A DNA stretch of 64,000 nt from Streptomyces sp. DSM 15324 (GTDB lineage Bacteria > Actinomycetota > Actinomycetes > Streptomycetales > Streptomycetaceae), in the NCBI RefSeq assembly GCF_001514285.1, contig NZ_KQ949025.1:189571-253570 (forward strand), read 5' to 3'. The notes under the pieces were generated by a model. The model made no database searches. It saw only the letters and a program-made list of their open reading frames with translations, and had not been told where the DNA came from. The number at the start of each line of letters is the position of its first letter. The stretch's first letter is position 1. Of the stretch, positions 17,345 through 25,805 are shown one piece after another. The translations under genes and the position numbers were made by a program.

Positions 17345-17351
17345 CGTCCTT

Positions 17352-18485
17352 ATGGCTAGCGAAGACGCGGTGCGCGAGGCACTGGCGACGGTGAACGACC
17401 CCGAGATCAACCGGCCCATCACCGAGCTGGGGATGGTCAAGTCGGTGGAGATCGGTGCGGACGGGGCGGTCGCGGTCACCGTGTACCTGACGGTCTCCGG
17501 CTGCCCGATGCGCGAGACCATCACCCAGCGGGTGACCGAGGCGGTCTCCGGGGTCGAGGGTGTCACCCGTGTCGACGTCACGCTCGACGTCATGAGCGAC
17601 GAGCAGCGCAAGGAGCTGGCGAACGCCCTGCGCGGCGGTCAGACCGAGCGCGAGGTCCCCTTCGCCAAGCCCGGCAACCTCACCCGGGTCTACGCGGTGG
17701 CGTCCGGCAAGGGCGGCGTCGGCAAGTCCTCGGTGACGGTGAACCTGGCGGCGGCGATGGCGGCCGACGGGCTCAAGGTGGGCGTGGTCGACGCGGACAT
17801 CTACGGCCACAGCGTCCCCCGCATGCTCGGCGCGGACGGCAGTCCGACCCAGGTCGAGAACATGATCATGCCGCCGTCGGCGCACGGCGTGAAGGTCATC
17901 TCCATCGGCATGTTCACCCCCGGCAACACCCCCGTGGTCTGGCGCGGCCCGATGCTCCACCGCGCGCTCCAGCAGTTCCTCGCGGACGTCTACTGGGGCG
18001 ACCTGGACGTCCTCCTCCTGGACCTGCCGCCCGGCACCGGCGACATCGCGATCTCGGTGGCCCAGCTCGTCCCGAACGCGGAGATCCTCGTCGTCACCAC
18101 CCCGCAGCAGGCGGCGGCGGAGGTCGCCGAGCGTGCGGGCGCGATCGCCGTCCAGACGCACCAGAAGATCGTCGGCGTGGTCGAGAACATGTCCGGCCTG
18201 CCCTGCCCGCACTGCGGCGAGATGGTCGACGTCTTCGGCACGGGCGGCGGCCAGCTCGTCGCGGACGGCCTGACCCGCACGACGGGCGCCACGGTCCCCG
18301 TCCTCGGCTCCATCCCGATCGACGTCCGCCTGCGCGAGGGCGGCGACGAGGGCAAGCCGGTGGTCCTGACGGACCCGTCCTCTCCGGCGGGTGCGGCGCT
18401 GCGGGCGATCGCGGGGAAGCTGGGCGGACGGCAGCGGGGCCTTTCGGGGCTGTCGCTCGGGATCACCCCCAAGAACAAGTTCTAG
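17352..18485 (+). CDS. mrp: Mrp/NBP35-type iron-sulfur carrier ATPase
   Basis: A 377-residue Mrp (ApbC) protein that binds and transfers [4Fe-4S] clusters. An N-terminal MIP18/DUF59 domain (residues 6-80, with SGCPMRE) precedes a P-loop ATPase with a deviant Walker A (GKGGVGKS at 119-126), DADIYGHS, the LLDLPPGTGD Walker B, and the cluster-binding CPHC pair in MSGLPCPHCGE. The start ATG at 17352 lacks a ribosome site but has a -10-like element 7 nt upstream. It converges on the gene at 18594. The neighbourhood (mrp near tatB, htrA, sigma factor) is also seen in mycobacteria. Confidence 0.93.
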   Translation: MASEDAVREALATVNDPEINRPITELGMVKSVEIGADGAVAVTVYLTVSGCPMRETITQRVTEAVSGVEGVTRVDVTLDVMSDEQRKELANALRGGQTEREVPFAKPGNLTRVYAVASGKGGVGKSSVTVNLAAAMAADGLKVGVVDADIYGHSVPRMLGADGSPTQVENMIMPPSAHGVKVISIGMFTPGNTPVVWRGPMLHRALQQFLADVYWGDLDVLLLDLPPGTGDIAISVAQLVPNAEILVVTTPQQAAAEVAERAGAIAVQTHQKIVGVVENMSGLPCPHCGEMVDVFGTGGGQLVADGLTRTTGATVPVLGSIPIDVRLREGGDEGKPVVLTDPSSPAGAALRAIAGKLGGRQRGLSGLSLGITPKNKF

Positions 18486-18546
18486 GCACGACCGACCTGA
18501 GGGCCGGCCGGCTCATCAGCCGGCTCGTCGGCCGACTCAGGGGCGC

Positions 18547-18587
18547 GGGGAACTGCGCGACCGGCCGCGAACGGCCCGCAGTTCCCC
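18547..18587. terminator. hairpin and dispersed GGGGAACTGC element
   Basis: A 10-bp stem (18547-18556 with 18578-18587) between convergent genes. The left arm belongs to a GCGCGGGGAACTGCGCGACC motif that recurs near 10236, 26630 and 36150 in this window. Confidence 0.6.
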
Positions 18588-18593
18588 ACCGGC

Positions 18594-19256
18594 CTAGACC
18601 GCGTACTCGGCGATGTCCTTGATCACCGAGAAGCCGAGCCCGTACGCGCTCATGCCCCTCCCGTACGCCCCGAGGTGCACCCCCTGCCCGGTGGACCCGG
18701 CCAGCACCCACCCGAACTCCGACTCGCGGTAGTGGAACGGCGTGGGCACCCCGTCCACCGGCAGGGACAGGCTCGACCACTCCGGTCCGGCGAGGTCGTC
18801 CGCCAGCGCCCACGCCGTCTCCGTCTGCTGGTCCAGCCAGTCGTCCCGCAGACTGTGGTCCATCTGCCCGGGCCAGGTGAAGGACAGCAGCCCCACGCCC
18901 GCCAGCCAGGCCGCCGAGGACACCGAGGTGGCCTCCAGCAGCCCCGTCCCGTCGGCGCTCCTGCGGGACGGGTTGGCGGCGACGGTGACGACGACCGCGA
19001 ATCTCCCCCGGTCCTCCCCGGCGGTCTCGTGCCGCACCGAGGGTTCGTCACCGTGTCCGATGGAACCGTGTTCGACGGCCCCGTCGGCCGCCGTCCCCAC
19101 CTGCATCAGCCAGCGCGGCCCCGTGAAGGCCTCGTCGAGGCCGTACCACGGGAAAGGTGCCTCCAGGTAGCCGTCGACGGTGCGCCAAGCGGAGGGGACC
19201 TGCTGTCCACCCTCCGCGGCCGGCACCTGTTCGACTGCCCGACTCGTCGTCTCCAT
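18594..19256 (-). CDS. hypothetical protein
   Basis: A 220-residue soluble protein with no recognised domain. It is rich in aromatic and acidic residues, with segments such as PFPWYGLDEAFTGPRWLMQVG and WSSLSLPVDGVPTPFHYRESEFGWVLAG that suggest a beta-rich fold. The ATG at 19256 is chosen because a GAGGAGG ribosome site lies 9 nt upstream; the frame stays open to 19334. It is downstream of tatB on the same strand, 138 bp away, and converges with mrp. Confidence 0.7.
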   Translation of the reverse strand: METTSRAVEQVPAAEGGQQVPSAWRTVDGYLEAPFPWYGLDEAFTGPRWLMQVGTAADGAVEHGSIGHGDEPSVRHETAGEDRGRFAVVVTVAANPSRRSADGTGLLEATSVSSAAWLAGVGLLSFTWPGQMDHSLRDDWLDQQTETAWALADDLAGPEWSSLSLPVDGVPTPFHYRESEFGWVLAGSTGQGVHLGAYGRGMSAYGLGFSVIKDIAEYAV

Positions 19257-19394
19257 GCCCGGACGCCTCCTCGCTCTCGACGGAACGGTCCGGCCCGCCC
19301 CCCTTCGGGCGTACTCGTCCGCTCCGCACAACAACCAGGCAGCATAGCCACCCGGTCGCGCACAGCGGGGAAGGCGGCCGTCAGGCGGCGAAGA

Positions 19395-19859
19395 TCACGT
19401 GGCGTCGGAGTCGAAGGGCGGGCGGTCGTCCTTGCCCGGCTCCTCGGGCTTCTTCGTCATGTCGATGCGCCCGCCGGACGAAGAAGAGGACCCAGAAGAC
19501 GCAGAAGACCCAGAAGACGACGAGGACGAGTCCGTGTCGCGGCTGTGGACGGCCTCGGTGACCTCGGCCATCTCCTTCTTGATGTCGAAGCCGTTGCGGA
19601 TCTCCTTCAGCCCCAGCTCGTCGTTGTCGAGCTGCTTGCGGATGAAGGTCTTGGGGTTGAGATCCTCGAACTCGAAGTCCTTGAACTCCGGACCCAGTTC
19701 GGCGCGGATGTCGTGCTTGGCGCTCTCCGAGAACTCACGGATCTTCCGGACGGTGCGCATCACGTCCTGGATGACCTTCGGGAGCTTGTCCGGACCGAAG
19801 ACGAGCACGGCCAGGACGACGATCGTCACCAGCTCGAGCGGTCCTATGTCATTGAACAC
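19395..19859 (-). CDS. tatB: Sec-independent (Tat) translocase subunit TatB
   Basis: A 154-residue TatB protein of the twin-arginine export system. One N-terminal membrane helix (residues 6-22, PLELVTIVVLAVLVFGP) is followed by the conserved FGPDKLPK hinge and an amphipathic helix, then a Ser-rich disordered tail (SSSSSSGSSASSGSSSSSGG) and an acidic end. The GTG at 19859 has AAGGAG 6 nt upstream. It follows htrA, as in the mycobacterial sigE-rseA-htrA-tatB locus. The AGA/GAC-type repetitive DNA at 19480-19530 is the serine tract on the other strand. Confidence 0.92.
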   Translation of the reverse strand: MFNDIGPLELVTIVVLAVLVFGPDKLPKVIQDVMRTVRKIREFSESAKHDIRAELGPEFKDFEFEDLNPKTFIRKQLDNDELGLKEIRNGFDIKKEMAEVTEAVHSRDTDSSSSSSGSSASSGSSSSSGGRIDMTKKPEEPGKDDRPPFDSDAT

Positions 19860-20084
19860 CTGAAGCTCCTTGGGATGTCCGCGGTCCTCGGCCCTCGGCG
19901 GTCAGGTCAGGTCTTCCGTGGTCCGGGCCGGGTCCACGGTACCTGTCGCACCTGTCCGACCGGTACTGTCCCGCGCTGCCCGACCGGGTGCGCACCGTCG
20001 GTTTTCCGCGTTGTTTGCCTTGTCGTACGGGGTTTCGGGGTCCGGTCTGTGAGGTTTCTGTCAATCCCTGTGCACAGCCTGCCG

Positions 20085-20104
20085 CTCAGTCGCCCTCAGT
20101 CGCC
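20085..20104 (-). repeat. 10-bp tandem repeat spanning the htrA stop codon
   Basis: GAGGGCGACT occurs twice in tandem on the minus strand. The stop TGA of htrA (20096-20098) straddles the junction. Confidence 0.8.
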
Positions 20105-22414
20105 CTCGGCCGACCCCAGGACGAGGGAGAGCGTACGTTCCCTGCCGTCGCGTTCGACGGTCAGCTCCAGGCGGTCGCCGGGGCGGTGGGCGCGGGTCTT
20201 GACGATCAGCTCGGTGCCGGAGTGCACCCGGGTGCCGTCGACCTCGGTGATCACGTCCCCGGCCTTGATGCCGGCCAGCGCTCCGGGGCCGCCCGGGGTG
20301 ACCGGGGCACCGGCGTCGCCGCCCTTGACGCTCACCCGGGCGCCGTCGCCGGTGTAGTCCAGGTCGAGGGTGACACCGATGACCGGGTGGGTCGCGTGAC
20401 CGGTGTTGATCAGCTCCTCGGCGACGCGTCTGCCCTGGTTGACGGGGATGGCGAAGCCGAGACCGATCGAACCGGCCTCGCCGCTGCCGGAGTCGGAGCC
20501 TTCGGCGGCGGAGCGGATGGCGGAGTTGATGCCGATGACCCGGCCCCGGGAGTCGAGGAGGGGGCCGCCGGAGTTGCCGGGGTTGATGGGGGCGTCGGTC
20601 TGCAAGGCGTCGACGTACGACACGTCGCTCGCGTCGCCGCTGTCGCCGCCGGCCGTGATGGGGCGCTCCTTGGCGCTGATGATGCCGGAGGTGACGGTGC
20701 CCTCCAGATCGAAGGGGGCGCCGATGGCGACGACCGGGTCGCCGACCTGGACGCCGTCGGAGTTGCCGAGCGGGAGCGGCCGCAGGCCGCTGACCCCCTT
20801 GACCTTGACCACGGCGAGGTCGTAGCCGCTGTCCCGGCCGACGACGTCCGCCTTGGCGGTCTGGCCGCCGTTGAAGACAACGGTTATCTCGCCGTCGTCG
20901 CCGGCGGGCTCGACGACGTGGTTGTTGGTGAGGATGTGGCCGCTGGTGTCGAGCACGAAGCCGGTGCCCGTGCCGGACTCCTCGCTGCCGCTGACGTGCA
21001 GGGTGACGACACTGGGCAGGGCACGGGCCGCGATGCCCGCGACAGTGTCGGCGGCGCGCCCGGTGGGCTCCGGGGACGCCTGCGGCAGGCTCACGCTGCG
21101 GAATCCGCCGTTGCGCTCCAGCTGGGCCCCCACGATCCCGCCGAGCACCCCGGAGGCCAACGCCAGCGCCAGCGCACCGCCGACGATCCGCTGCCGCACC
21201 TGCCGCCGCCGCTGGCCCTCACTGAGTACGGCGCCCCCACTCTCCTGCAACACCCCGCCGGGCACGGGGGCCCAGGGGTCGTAGCGGTGCCAGGGGTTGT
21301 CGGAGGGTGCTGTGACGGGGCCATTGGCGGAGGCTCCGGGAGCGGCCGGGGGCACCGCATCGGACACGGCGACCGGGGGCGCCGACGGGACGCTGCCTTC
21401 CGACACGGAGAACGACGGCGCGCCGACCACTGAGGCGGGCTGCACCGGGGCCACCCCGGCCACAGACTCCACCGAGCCCGGGGCGGCCGCCGCCTCGACG
21501 TGCATCTGGGGCCGAGGCTGGGCCGGGGGCGGGGTCGGTGCCGACCCCACGGGCGGGGCCTGGGCCGGGGCCGGTGCCGGTGCCGGCCCCAGGGCCTGGG
21601 CTTGGGCCTGGGCCGGGGTCGGTGCCACGGGCGGGGCCTGGGCCGGGGTCGGTGCCGGTGCCGGTGCCGGCCCCAGGGCCTGGGCCTGGGCCGGGGTCGG
21701 TGCCAGGGGCGGGGCCTGGGCCTGGGTCGGGGCCTGGGCCAGACCGTGCGTCTCAGCTTGAGCCTGCGTCCGGGCCAGAACCTCGGCCTCCGTCGTAGCC
21801 GCAGCCTGGGCATGAGTCGAAGCGGCGGCCTGAGCCTCACCCTGGGCCGGAGCTTGAGCTTCGGCCTCGGCCTCCGCCGGGGCCAGAGCCCCAGGGGGCC
21901 ATGCCTTAGCCAGAGCCGACGCCGGGGTCTGACTCGGAGCCCTCGCCTCGGCCGGCGCCTGAGCCGGAGTCGGCACCGGGGCCTGGCTCCGAGCCTCGCC
22001 CTGAGCCAAAGCCGCGGCCTCAGGCGGCGCCTGCGCCTCGCACGGAGCCACGCTCTGGGCCTCGCCCTGGGCCACAACCTCGGCGCGGCCCCCAGCTTCC
22101 GCCCAGGCCTCAGCTTCCCACCGGGCCTGAGCCTCGGCTTCCGCCCGAGCCTCGGCCTCCGACCTGGCCTCAGCGTCCGCCCAGGCCGCCGTCGTCGCCG
22201 GGTGTTGGACAGGTGGGGCCGGGGCCCATGGGCCCGGGTGGCCGTAGGGCGGGGTGCTGTAGGCGTCGGGGTCGTGCAGCGGTATGGGCGGCGCTGCGGC
22301 GGGCACGTCGGCCCCGGTCTTCAGGGGCAGGTCCAGTTCGTAGTCCCCGGTGCCCACACCCGTCTCCTCGGCCTGGCCGGCCGAGGCCCCCTCACGGGGC
22401 GTCCCCTCGTCCAT
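20096..22414 (-). CDS. HtrA/DegP-family membrane-anchored serine protease with giant disordered N-terminus
   Basis: A 772-residue HtrA-like protease for envelope quality control. Residues 1-400 are a predicted cytosolic low-complexity region, first Glu/Ala-rich (EAEARAEAEAQ), then Pro/Ala/Gln repeats (AQAPPVAPTPAQ). One membrane helix lies at 410-432, followed by an extracellular trypsin-like domain with triad His499 (NNHVV), Asp532 (GYDLAVV) and Ser615 (GNSGGP), then a PDZ domain (about 675-770). ATG 22414 is chosen for its GGGGAG site; a TTG at 22471 is less likely. The gene is 90 bp downstream of the anti-sigma gene. The N-terminal tail is several times longer than in most HtrA proteins. 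Confidence 0.92.
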   Translation of the reverse strand: MDEGTPREGASAGQAEETGVGTGDYELDLPLKTGADVPAAAPPIPLHDPDAYSTPPYGHPGPWAPAPPVQHPATTAAWADAEARSEAEARAEAEAQARWEAEAWAEAGGRAEVVAQGEAQSVAPCEAQAPPEAAALAQGEARSQAPVPTPAQAPAEARAPSQTPASALAKAWPPGALAPAEAEAEAQAPAQGEAQAAASTHAQAAATTEAEVLARTQAQAETHGLAQAPTQAQAPPLAPTPAQAQALGPAPAPAPTPAQAPPVAPTPAQAQAQALGPAPAPAPAQAPPVGSAPTPPPAQPRPQMHVEAAAAPGSVESVAGVAPVQPASVVGAPSFSVSEGSVPSAPPVAVSDAVPPAAPGASANGPVTAPSDNPWHRYDPWAPVPGGVLQESGGAVLSEGQRRRQVRQRIVGGALALALASGVLGGIVGAQLERNGGFRSVSLPQASPEPTGRAADTVAGIAARALPSVVTLHVSGSEESGTGTGFVLDTSGHILTNNHVVEPAGDDGEITVVFNGGQTAKADVVGRDSGYDLAVVKVKGVSGLRPLPLGNSDGVQVGDPVVAIGAPFDLEGTVTSGIISAKERPITAGGDSGDASDVSYVDALQTDAPINPGNSGGPLLDSRGRVIGINSAIRSAAEGSDSGSGEAGSIGLGFAIPVNQGRRVAEELINTGHATHPVIGVTLDLDYTGDGARVSVKGGDAGAPVTPGGPGALAGIKAGDVITEVDGTRVHSGTELIVKTRAHRPGDRLELTVERDGRERTLSLVLGSAEGD

Positions 22415-22504
22415 GCTCTCCCCACCTTCGGACCCGGTCGCGGCCGGGTGATCCCCGTTTCCTGGATTCAACCAGGTTCACGTCGGACCGGCGCCGGGAC
22501 CGGT

Positions 22505-23464
22505 TCAGCGGAGGTCGTGCGAGCGCGGGGAGGCGACGGGGGCTGACGTGGTGTCGGGGTCGGGCCCGGCGAGCAGGACGGGGCCGGTGATCTCGGGGGC
22601 GGTGGCCCACGAGCTCACGGCGATCGGCGGGGTGGTGCCGAGCGGACGTATCAGCGGGGACATGGCGGCCGCCCCGGCCATCACCGGGGTGGTGAGCCGG
22701 TGCAGCACCGTCTCCTCCGTACGCCCGGAGGCCGGAGAGGGCACGCCGGGCAGCAGCGGCGCGGAGACCTCGGCCGGTGCCGCGGGGTTGCCGAGGAGCT
22801 GGCCGCCCTGGGCGAGCAGCGGTCCGACGGCCCGGCGCCGCTGGTTCTCGCCCGTCGCGGAGCCCGCCGAGCCCGAGCCCGGGGTCCGGGCCGGTGTCAC
22901 GTTGCTCCCGCCGCTTCCGCCGCGCGCGTCCGCCGCGGTGTCGACCGGCGCGCCGGTGTTCATCCCGCCGAGGGCGATCGCGGCCAGCGACACCGCGCCG
23001 GCGGCGACGAAGGCGAACCGCAGCCCGCGGGAGCGCTCGCCGTCCCGGCCGACGGGGTGGATCCGGAAGCCCCGGTCGGCCGGCGCCAGCGCGGGGCCGT
23101 GGTCGCCCGTGGGCAGATAGCCGAAGGAGAACGGCTCCTCCCGGCTCACCCCGAAGACGCCGTCACCGAAGCCCCCCCTGCCCAGCGGCGTACCGCCGCC
23201 GTTTGGGTCACCTCCTGCGGGGAGCCCCTGGAGGCGGGCCAGGAAGCTCTCGGAGGGGGCGGGCGGGGCCACTTCCGCGAAGACGTTCTTCAGCCGGCGC
23301 TGGGCGTCGACCTCGGCCTTGCACTTCGCGCAGGTCGCCACGTGCGCGAGGACGCGCTCACGGGTGTCATGACCGAGTTCGCCGTCCACGAGGGCGGAGA
23401 GCCGGTCTCCCAGATGCTGTTCTGCGAGGAGCCCCTCTGCGGGGGTACGTCGGGTTCCGGTCAC
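22505..23464 (-). CDS. zinc-binding anti-sigma factor (RseA-like)
   Basis: A 319-residue membrane anti-sigma factor. The N-terminal ZAS domain carries the H-x3-C-x2-C motif (His41, Cys45, Cys48) in [13 protein letters not shown], which holds the partner sigma factor inactive. One membrane helix spans about 149-168, and the remaining ~150 residues are an extracytoplasmic Pro/Ala/Gly-rich segment. The GTG at 23464 overlaps the sigma gene's stop by 4 bp (GTGA), implying translational coupling and matched amounts. The adjacent HtrA protease and TatB recall the mycobacterial SigE-RseA-HtrA locus. Confidence 0.92.
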   Translation of the reverse strand: MTGTRRTPAEGLLAEQHLGDRLSALVDGELGHDTRERVLAHVATCAKCKAEVDAQRRLKNVFAEVAPPAPSESFLARLQGLPAGGDPNGGGTPLGRGGFGDGVFGVSREEPFSFGYLPTGDHGPALAPADRGFRIHPVGRDGERSRGLRFAFVAAGAVSLAAIALGGMNTGAPVDTAADARGGSGGSNVTPARTPGSGSAGSATGENQRRRAVGPLLAQGGQLLGNPAAPAEVSAPLLPGVPSPASGRTEETVLHRLTTPVMAGAAAMSPLIRPLGTTPPIAVSSWATAPEITGPVLLAGPDPDTTSAPVASPRSHDLR

Positions 23465-24231
23465 GCGGTCGCGCCCCCTCCTCCCAGAGCGGGCACCCGG
23501 GACACGAAGGAGCGGCGCTCGGCGCGCGCCTTCGGGGAGCGGTGGGCCAGGGCCTTGCGCAGCTGCGAGCGGCCGCGGTGGATGCGCGAGCGGACCGTGC
23601 CCAGCTTGACGCCGAGCGTCGCGGCGATCTCCTCGTACGACAGTCCCTCGATGTCGCACAGGACGACCGCGGCGCGGAACTCGGGCGCGAGGGTGTCGAG
23701 GGCCTGCTGGACGTCCGCGTCGAAGTGGGCGTCGTTGAAGACCTGCTGCGGGGTGGGCTCCTTGCTGGCCAGCCGCTCCGCCGCGTCCTCGCCGAGCGCG
23801 TCGAAGCGGATGCGCTGCTTGCGGCGGACCATGTCCAGGAACAGATTGGTGGTGATGCGGTGCAGCCAGCCCTCGAAGGTGCCGGGCGTGTAGGTCGACA
23901 GGGAGCGGAAGACGCGGACGAAGACCTCCTGGGTGAGATCCTCGGCGTCGTGCTGGTTGCCGGTCAGACGGTAGGCGAGCCGGTAGACCCGGCCGCTGTG
24001 CATGCTGACGATCTCCTCCCAGGTGGGCGGAGTCCACGCCTGCCCGTCCGCGTCGGTGGAGAAGGTCGCGGTCTGGGCGTAGTCGCCGGCGTGACGGTGG
24101 TCAGCGGTGTCGTTCACGGATGTCGGCCTGCCTGCCGATCCGAGAAAGCGCCGCAGCACTCCTCCCCGATCCACAGGCGCAGCCGCACCTCCCCTGTCGG
24201 CTCTGGTGGTGTCCAGTGGAGCCCCTACCAT
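23461..24231 (-). CDS. ECF RNA polymerase sigma factor (mycobacterial SigE-like)
   Basis: A 256-residue ECF sigma factor. Region 2 (residues about 80-150, [23 protein letters not shown]...[13 protein letters not shown]) binds the -10 element and core polymerase; region 4 (about 190-245, [23 protein letters not shown]...RSRIHRGR) binds the -35. The long N-terminal extension (about 80 residues) is polar. ATG 24231 has a GCGAGG site. The gene heads the sigma/anti-sigma/HtrA/TatB cassette and has a matching ECF-type promoter upstream. I leave the symbol blank because sigE names a different gene in S. coelicolor. Confidence 0.93.
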   Translation of the reverse strand: MVGAPLDTTRADRGGAAAPVDRGGVLRRFLGSAGRPTSVNDTADHRHAGDYAQTATFSTDADGQAWTPPTWEEIVSMHSGRVYRLAYRLTGNQHDAEDLTQEVFVRVFRSLSTYTPGTFEGWLHRITTNLFLDMVRRKQRIRFDALGEDAAERLASKEPTPQQVFNDAHFDADVQQALDTLAPEFRAAVVLCDIEGLSYEEIAATLGVKLGTVRSRIHRGRSQLRKALAHRSPKARAERRSFVSRVPALGGGGATA

Positions 24232-24346
24232 AGCCACCTCGCCCGTTAGCTCCGGATAAGCGGTTTTACGAGAATTTGATCTGTGCTGACACGGCTCATG
24301 CGGCTGCGTCAGCACTTGCTCGACGTGCCGTCCCTCGTCGTGATCC

Positions 24347-24371
24347 AACTGTGTCCCCCGCTCGTCGTTCC
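24347..24371 (-). promoter_or_regulatory. candidate ECF-type promoter for the sigma operon
   Basis: On the minus strand, GGAAC (24367-24371) is followed after 17 bp by GTT (24347-24349), a classic ECF -35/-10 arrangement. It lies about 116 bp upstream of the sigma ATG and would allow autoregulation. Confidence 0.5.
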
Positions 24372-24461
24372 CACCCCTTCAAACGCCCGGTCCCATCTGC
24401 GGGTTCCCGGCCCCAACGGATACAGTCACGCCGAGGCAACCAGCGGGGACAGGAGAGGGTC

Positions 24462-25094
24462 ATTACCGGCAACCGGCAGGCAAGCTGGGCGTTCGCCGAC
24501 GCCTACGCCGCCGAGGACGACGCGCTGCGCTGGGCCCGCGACCGGGCCCGCGAGGCAGGGCTGCGCTCGGTGTCGCCCAGCACCGGCGCCGCGCTGCGGC
24601 TGCTCGCCGCCACCGTGGACGCGAAGGCGGTCGCGGAGATCGGTACCGGCACCGGCGTCTCCGGGATCCACCTGCTGCACGGCATGCGCCCCGACGGGGT
24701 CCTGACCACGGTCGACCCCGAGCCGGAGCACCAGCAGTTCGCCCGGCAGGCCTTCCGCGCCTGCGGCTTCGCCAGCAACCGGGCCCGGTTCATCCCCGGC
24801 CGCGCCCTCGACGTGCTGCCCCGGCTCGCGGACGCCGGCTACGACCTGGTCTTCTGCGACGGCGACCGGCTGGAGTTCCTCGACTATCTCGCTGAATCGT
24901 TGCGTCTGCTGCGCCCGGGCGGGCTCGTGGTCTTCGAGGGGGTCTTCGCCAACGGCCGCACCGTCGACTCGGGCCCGCAGCCCACGGAGGTCATACGGAT
25001 CCGGGAGCTGCTGCGGGCGGTGCGCGAGAGCCAGGAGGTGGTGCCGTCCCTGCTGCCCGTGGGGGACGGGCTGCTGTGCGCGGTCAAGCGCTGA
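24462..25094 (+). CDS. class I SAM-dependent O-methyltransferase
   Basis: A 210-residue O-methyltransferase (caffeoyl-CoA OMT-like fold). Motif I is VAEIGTGTGVSG at 57-68; the acidic loop TTVDPEPEH, DLVFCDGDRLEFLDYL and LLRPGGLVVF follow in order. The start is unusual: the first coding residues after the ribosome site read ITGNRQASWAF. GGAG at 24452-24455 lies 6 nt before an ATT at 24462. The nearest in-frame standard start is a GTG at 24351, which would add 37 poorly coding residues and lie upstream of the likely promoter (TACAGT at 24421). The gene is divergent from the sigma operon, as Rv1220c is from sigE in mycobacteria. Confidence 0.88.
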   Translation: MTGNRQASWAFADAYAAEDDALRWARDRAREAGLRSVSPSTGAALRLLAATVDAKAVAEIGTGTGVSGIHLLHGMRPDGVLTTVDPEPEHQQFARQAFRACGFASNRARFIPGRALDVLPRLADAGYDLVFCDGDRLEFLDYLAESLRLLRPGGLVVFEGVFANGRTVDSGPQPTEVIRIRELLRAVRESQEVVPSLLPVGDGLLCAVKR

Positions 25095-25170
25095 GCACGG
25101 GTGCGGTCGAGCGCTGAGCAAGGCTGCGGTCGGGCGCTGAGCAAGGCTGCGGTCGGGCGCTGAGCACTGG
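25088..25170 (+). repeat. 23-bp tandem repeat spanning a stop codon
   Basis: Four copies of a 23-bp unit beginning GCGCTGAGCA start at 25088, 25111, 25134 and 25157. The first contains the TGA stop of the methyltransferase. Confidence 0.9.
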
Positions 25171-25203
25171 GCCGTACGGGCGAGGCGCCCCGGAACGACA
25201 GCG

Positions 25204-25231
25204 GCCCCGGCACCCAAGGGGATGCCGGGGC
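25204..25231. terminator. bidirectional terminator hairpin
   Basis: A perfect 9-bp GC-rich stem (25204-25212 with 25223-25231) between the convergent methyltransferase and DUF3117 genes. Confidence 0.75.
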
Positions 25232-25258
25232 GACTGAAAGGGTATGGTCGCTTGCGCG

Positions 25259-25426
25259 TCAGCCGACGACCTTCTTGAGGGCGTCGCCGAGCGCGTCGGC
25301 CTCGTCAGGGGTCAGCTCGACGACGAGCCGACCGCCGCCTTCGAGCGGAACGCGCATGACGATGCCCCGCCCCTCCTTGGTCACCTCGAGCGGGCCATCG
25401 CCCGTCCGCGGCTTCATGGCCGCCAT
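25259..25426 (-). CDS. DUF3117 family protein
   Basis: A 55-residue protein. The sequence MAAMKPRTGDGPLE, then EGRGIVMRVPLEGGGRLVVEL and TPDEADALGDAL, is a near-textbook DUF3117 protein, strikingly conserved across actinobacteria including mycobacterial Rv1211. The ATG at 25426 follows AAGGGG at 7 nt; an internal ATG at 25417 is possible. Function unknown; a compact beta-beta-alpha protein is expected. In mycobacteria its gene also lies between the tagA and sigE blocks. Confidence 0.92.
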   Translation of the reverse strand: MAAMKPRTGDGPLEVTKEGRGIVMRVPLEGGGRLVVELTPDEADALGDALKKVVG

Positions 25427-25805
25427 GCTCGTTCCCCTTCCTGAAACCAGCTCACGTCAAAAGCCGACGGCCCTGGCAGGGCACGCGCGATCCAGGCTGG
25501 GACACGCGACACCGGCATCGAACACATTGCTTCCCGGCCATTATCCCGCATCTCAGGACCCGATGACCAACATCAGTAGGCATCGCTTGGGCAACGCGCG
25601 CGAGCAAAACCACCCAATTCGGCGATGTGGCTGCGATACTGCGCCACCGCACGGACAGCCGCGGTCCGCGCACCGCGTCGATTTCTTTGACGCAGGTCAC
25701 ACGTCACGTCCGGTCCTCGGACGCCATGCTGTTCCCTGGTGACCGAGCGGACACCCGAGCGGACACACCAGCCGACCCACGAGCCGACACACAAGGGGAT
25801 ACGCC
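25427..25805. promoter_or_regulatory. divergent promoter region of DUF3117 and PaaG-like genes
   Basis: About 380 bp. A minus-strand GATAAT (25540-25545) could be the DUF3117 -10. On the plus strand TTGACG (25685-25690) may be a -35 for the PaaG-like gene. The segment 25744-25795 carries imperfect CGAGCGGACAC/CGAGCCGACAC repeats in the 5' leader, of unknown meaning. No gene seen. Confidence 0.4.

Noticed and set aside
20096..22546. Plus-strand ORFs over the htrA gene (481 and 348 residues)
   Set aside because: Antisense shadows; Gly/Leu/Arg-rich sequence without domains, while the minus frame has a complete protease triad.
25088..25170. CRISPR array
   Set aside because: 23-bp units abut directly with no spacers of constant length and unique sequence; it is a tandem repeat.
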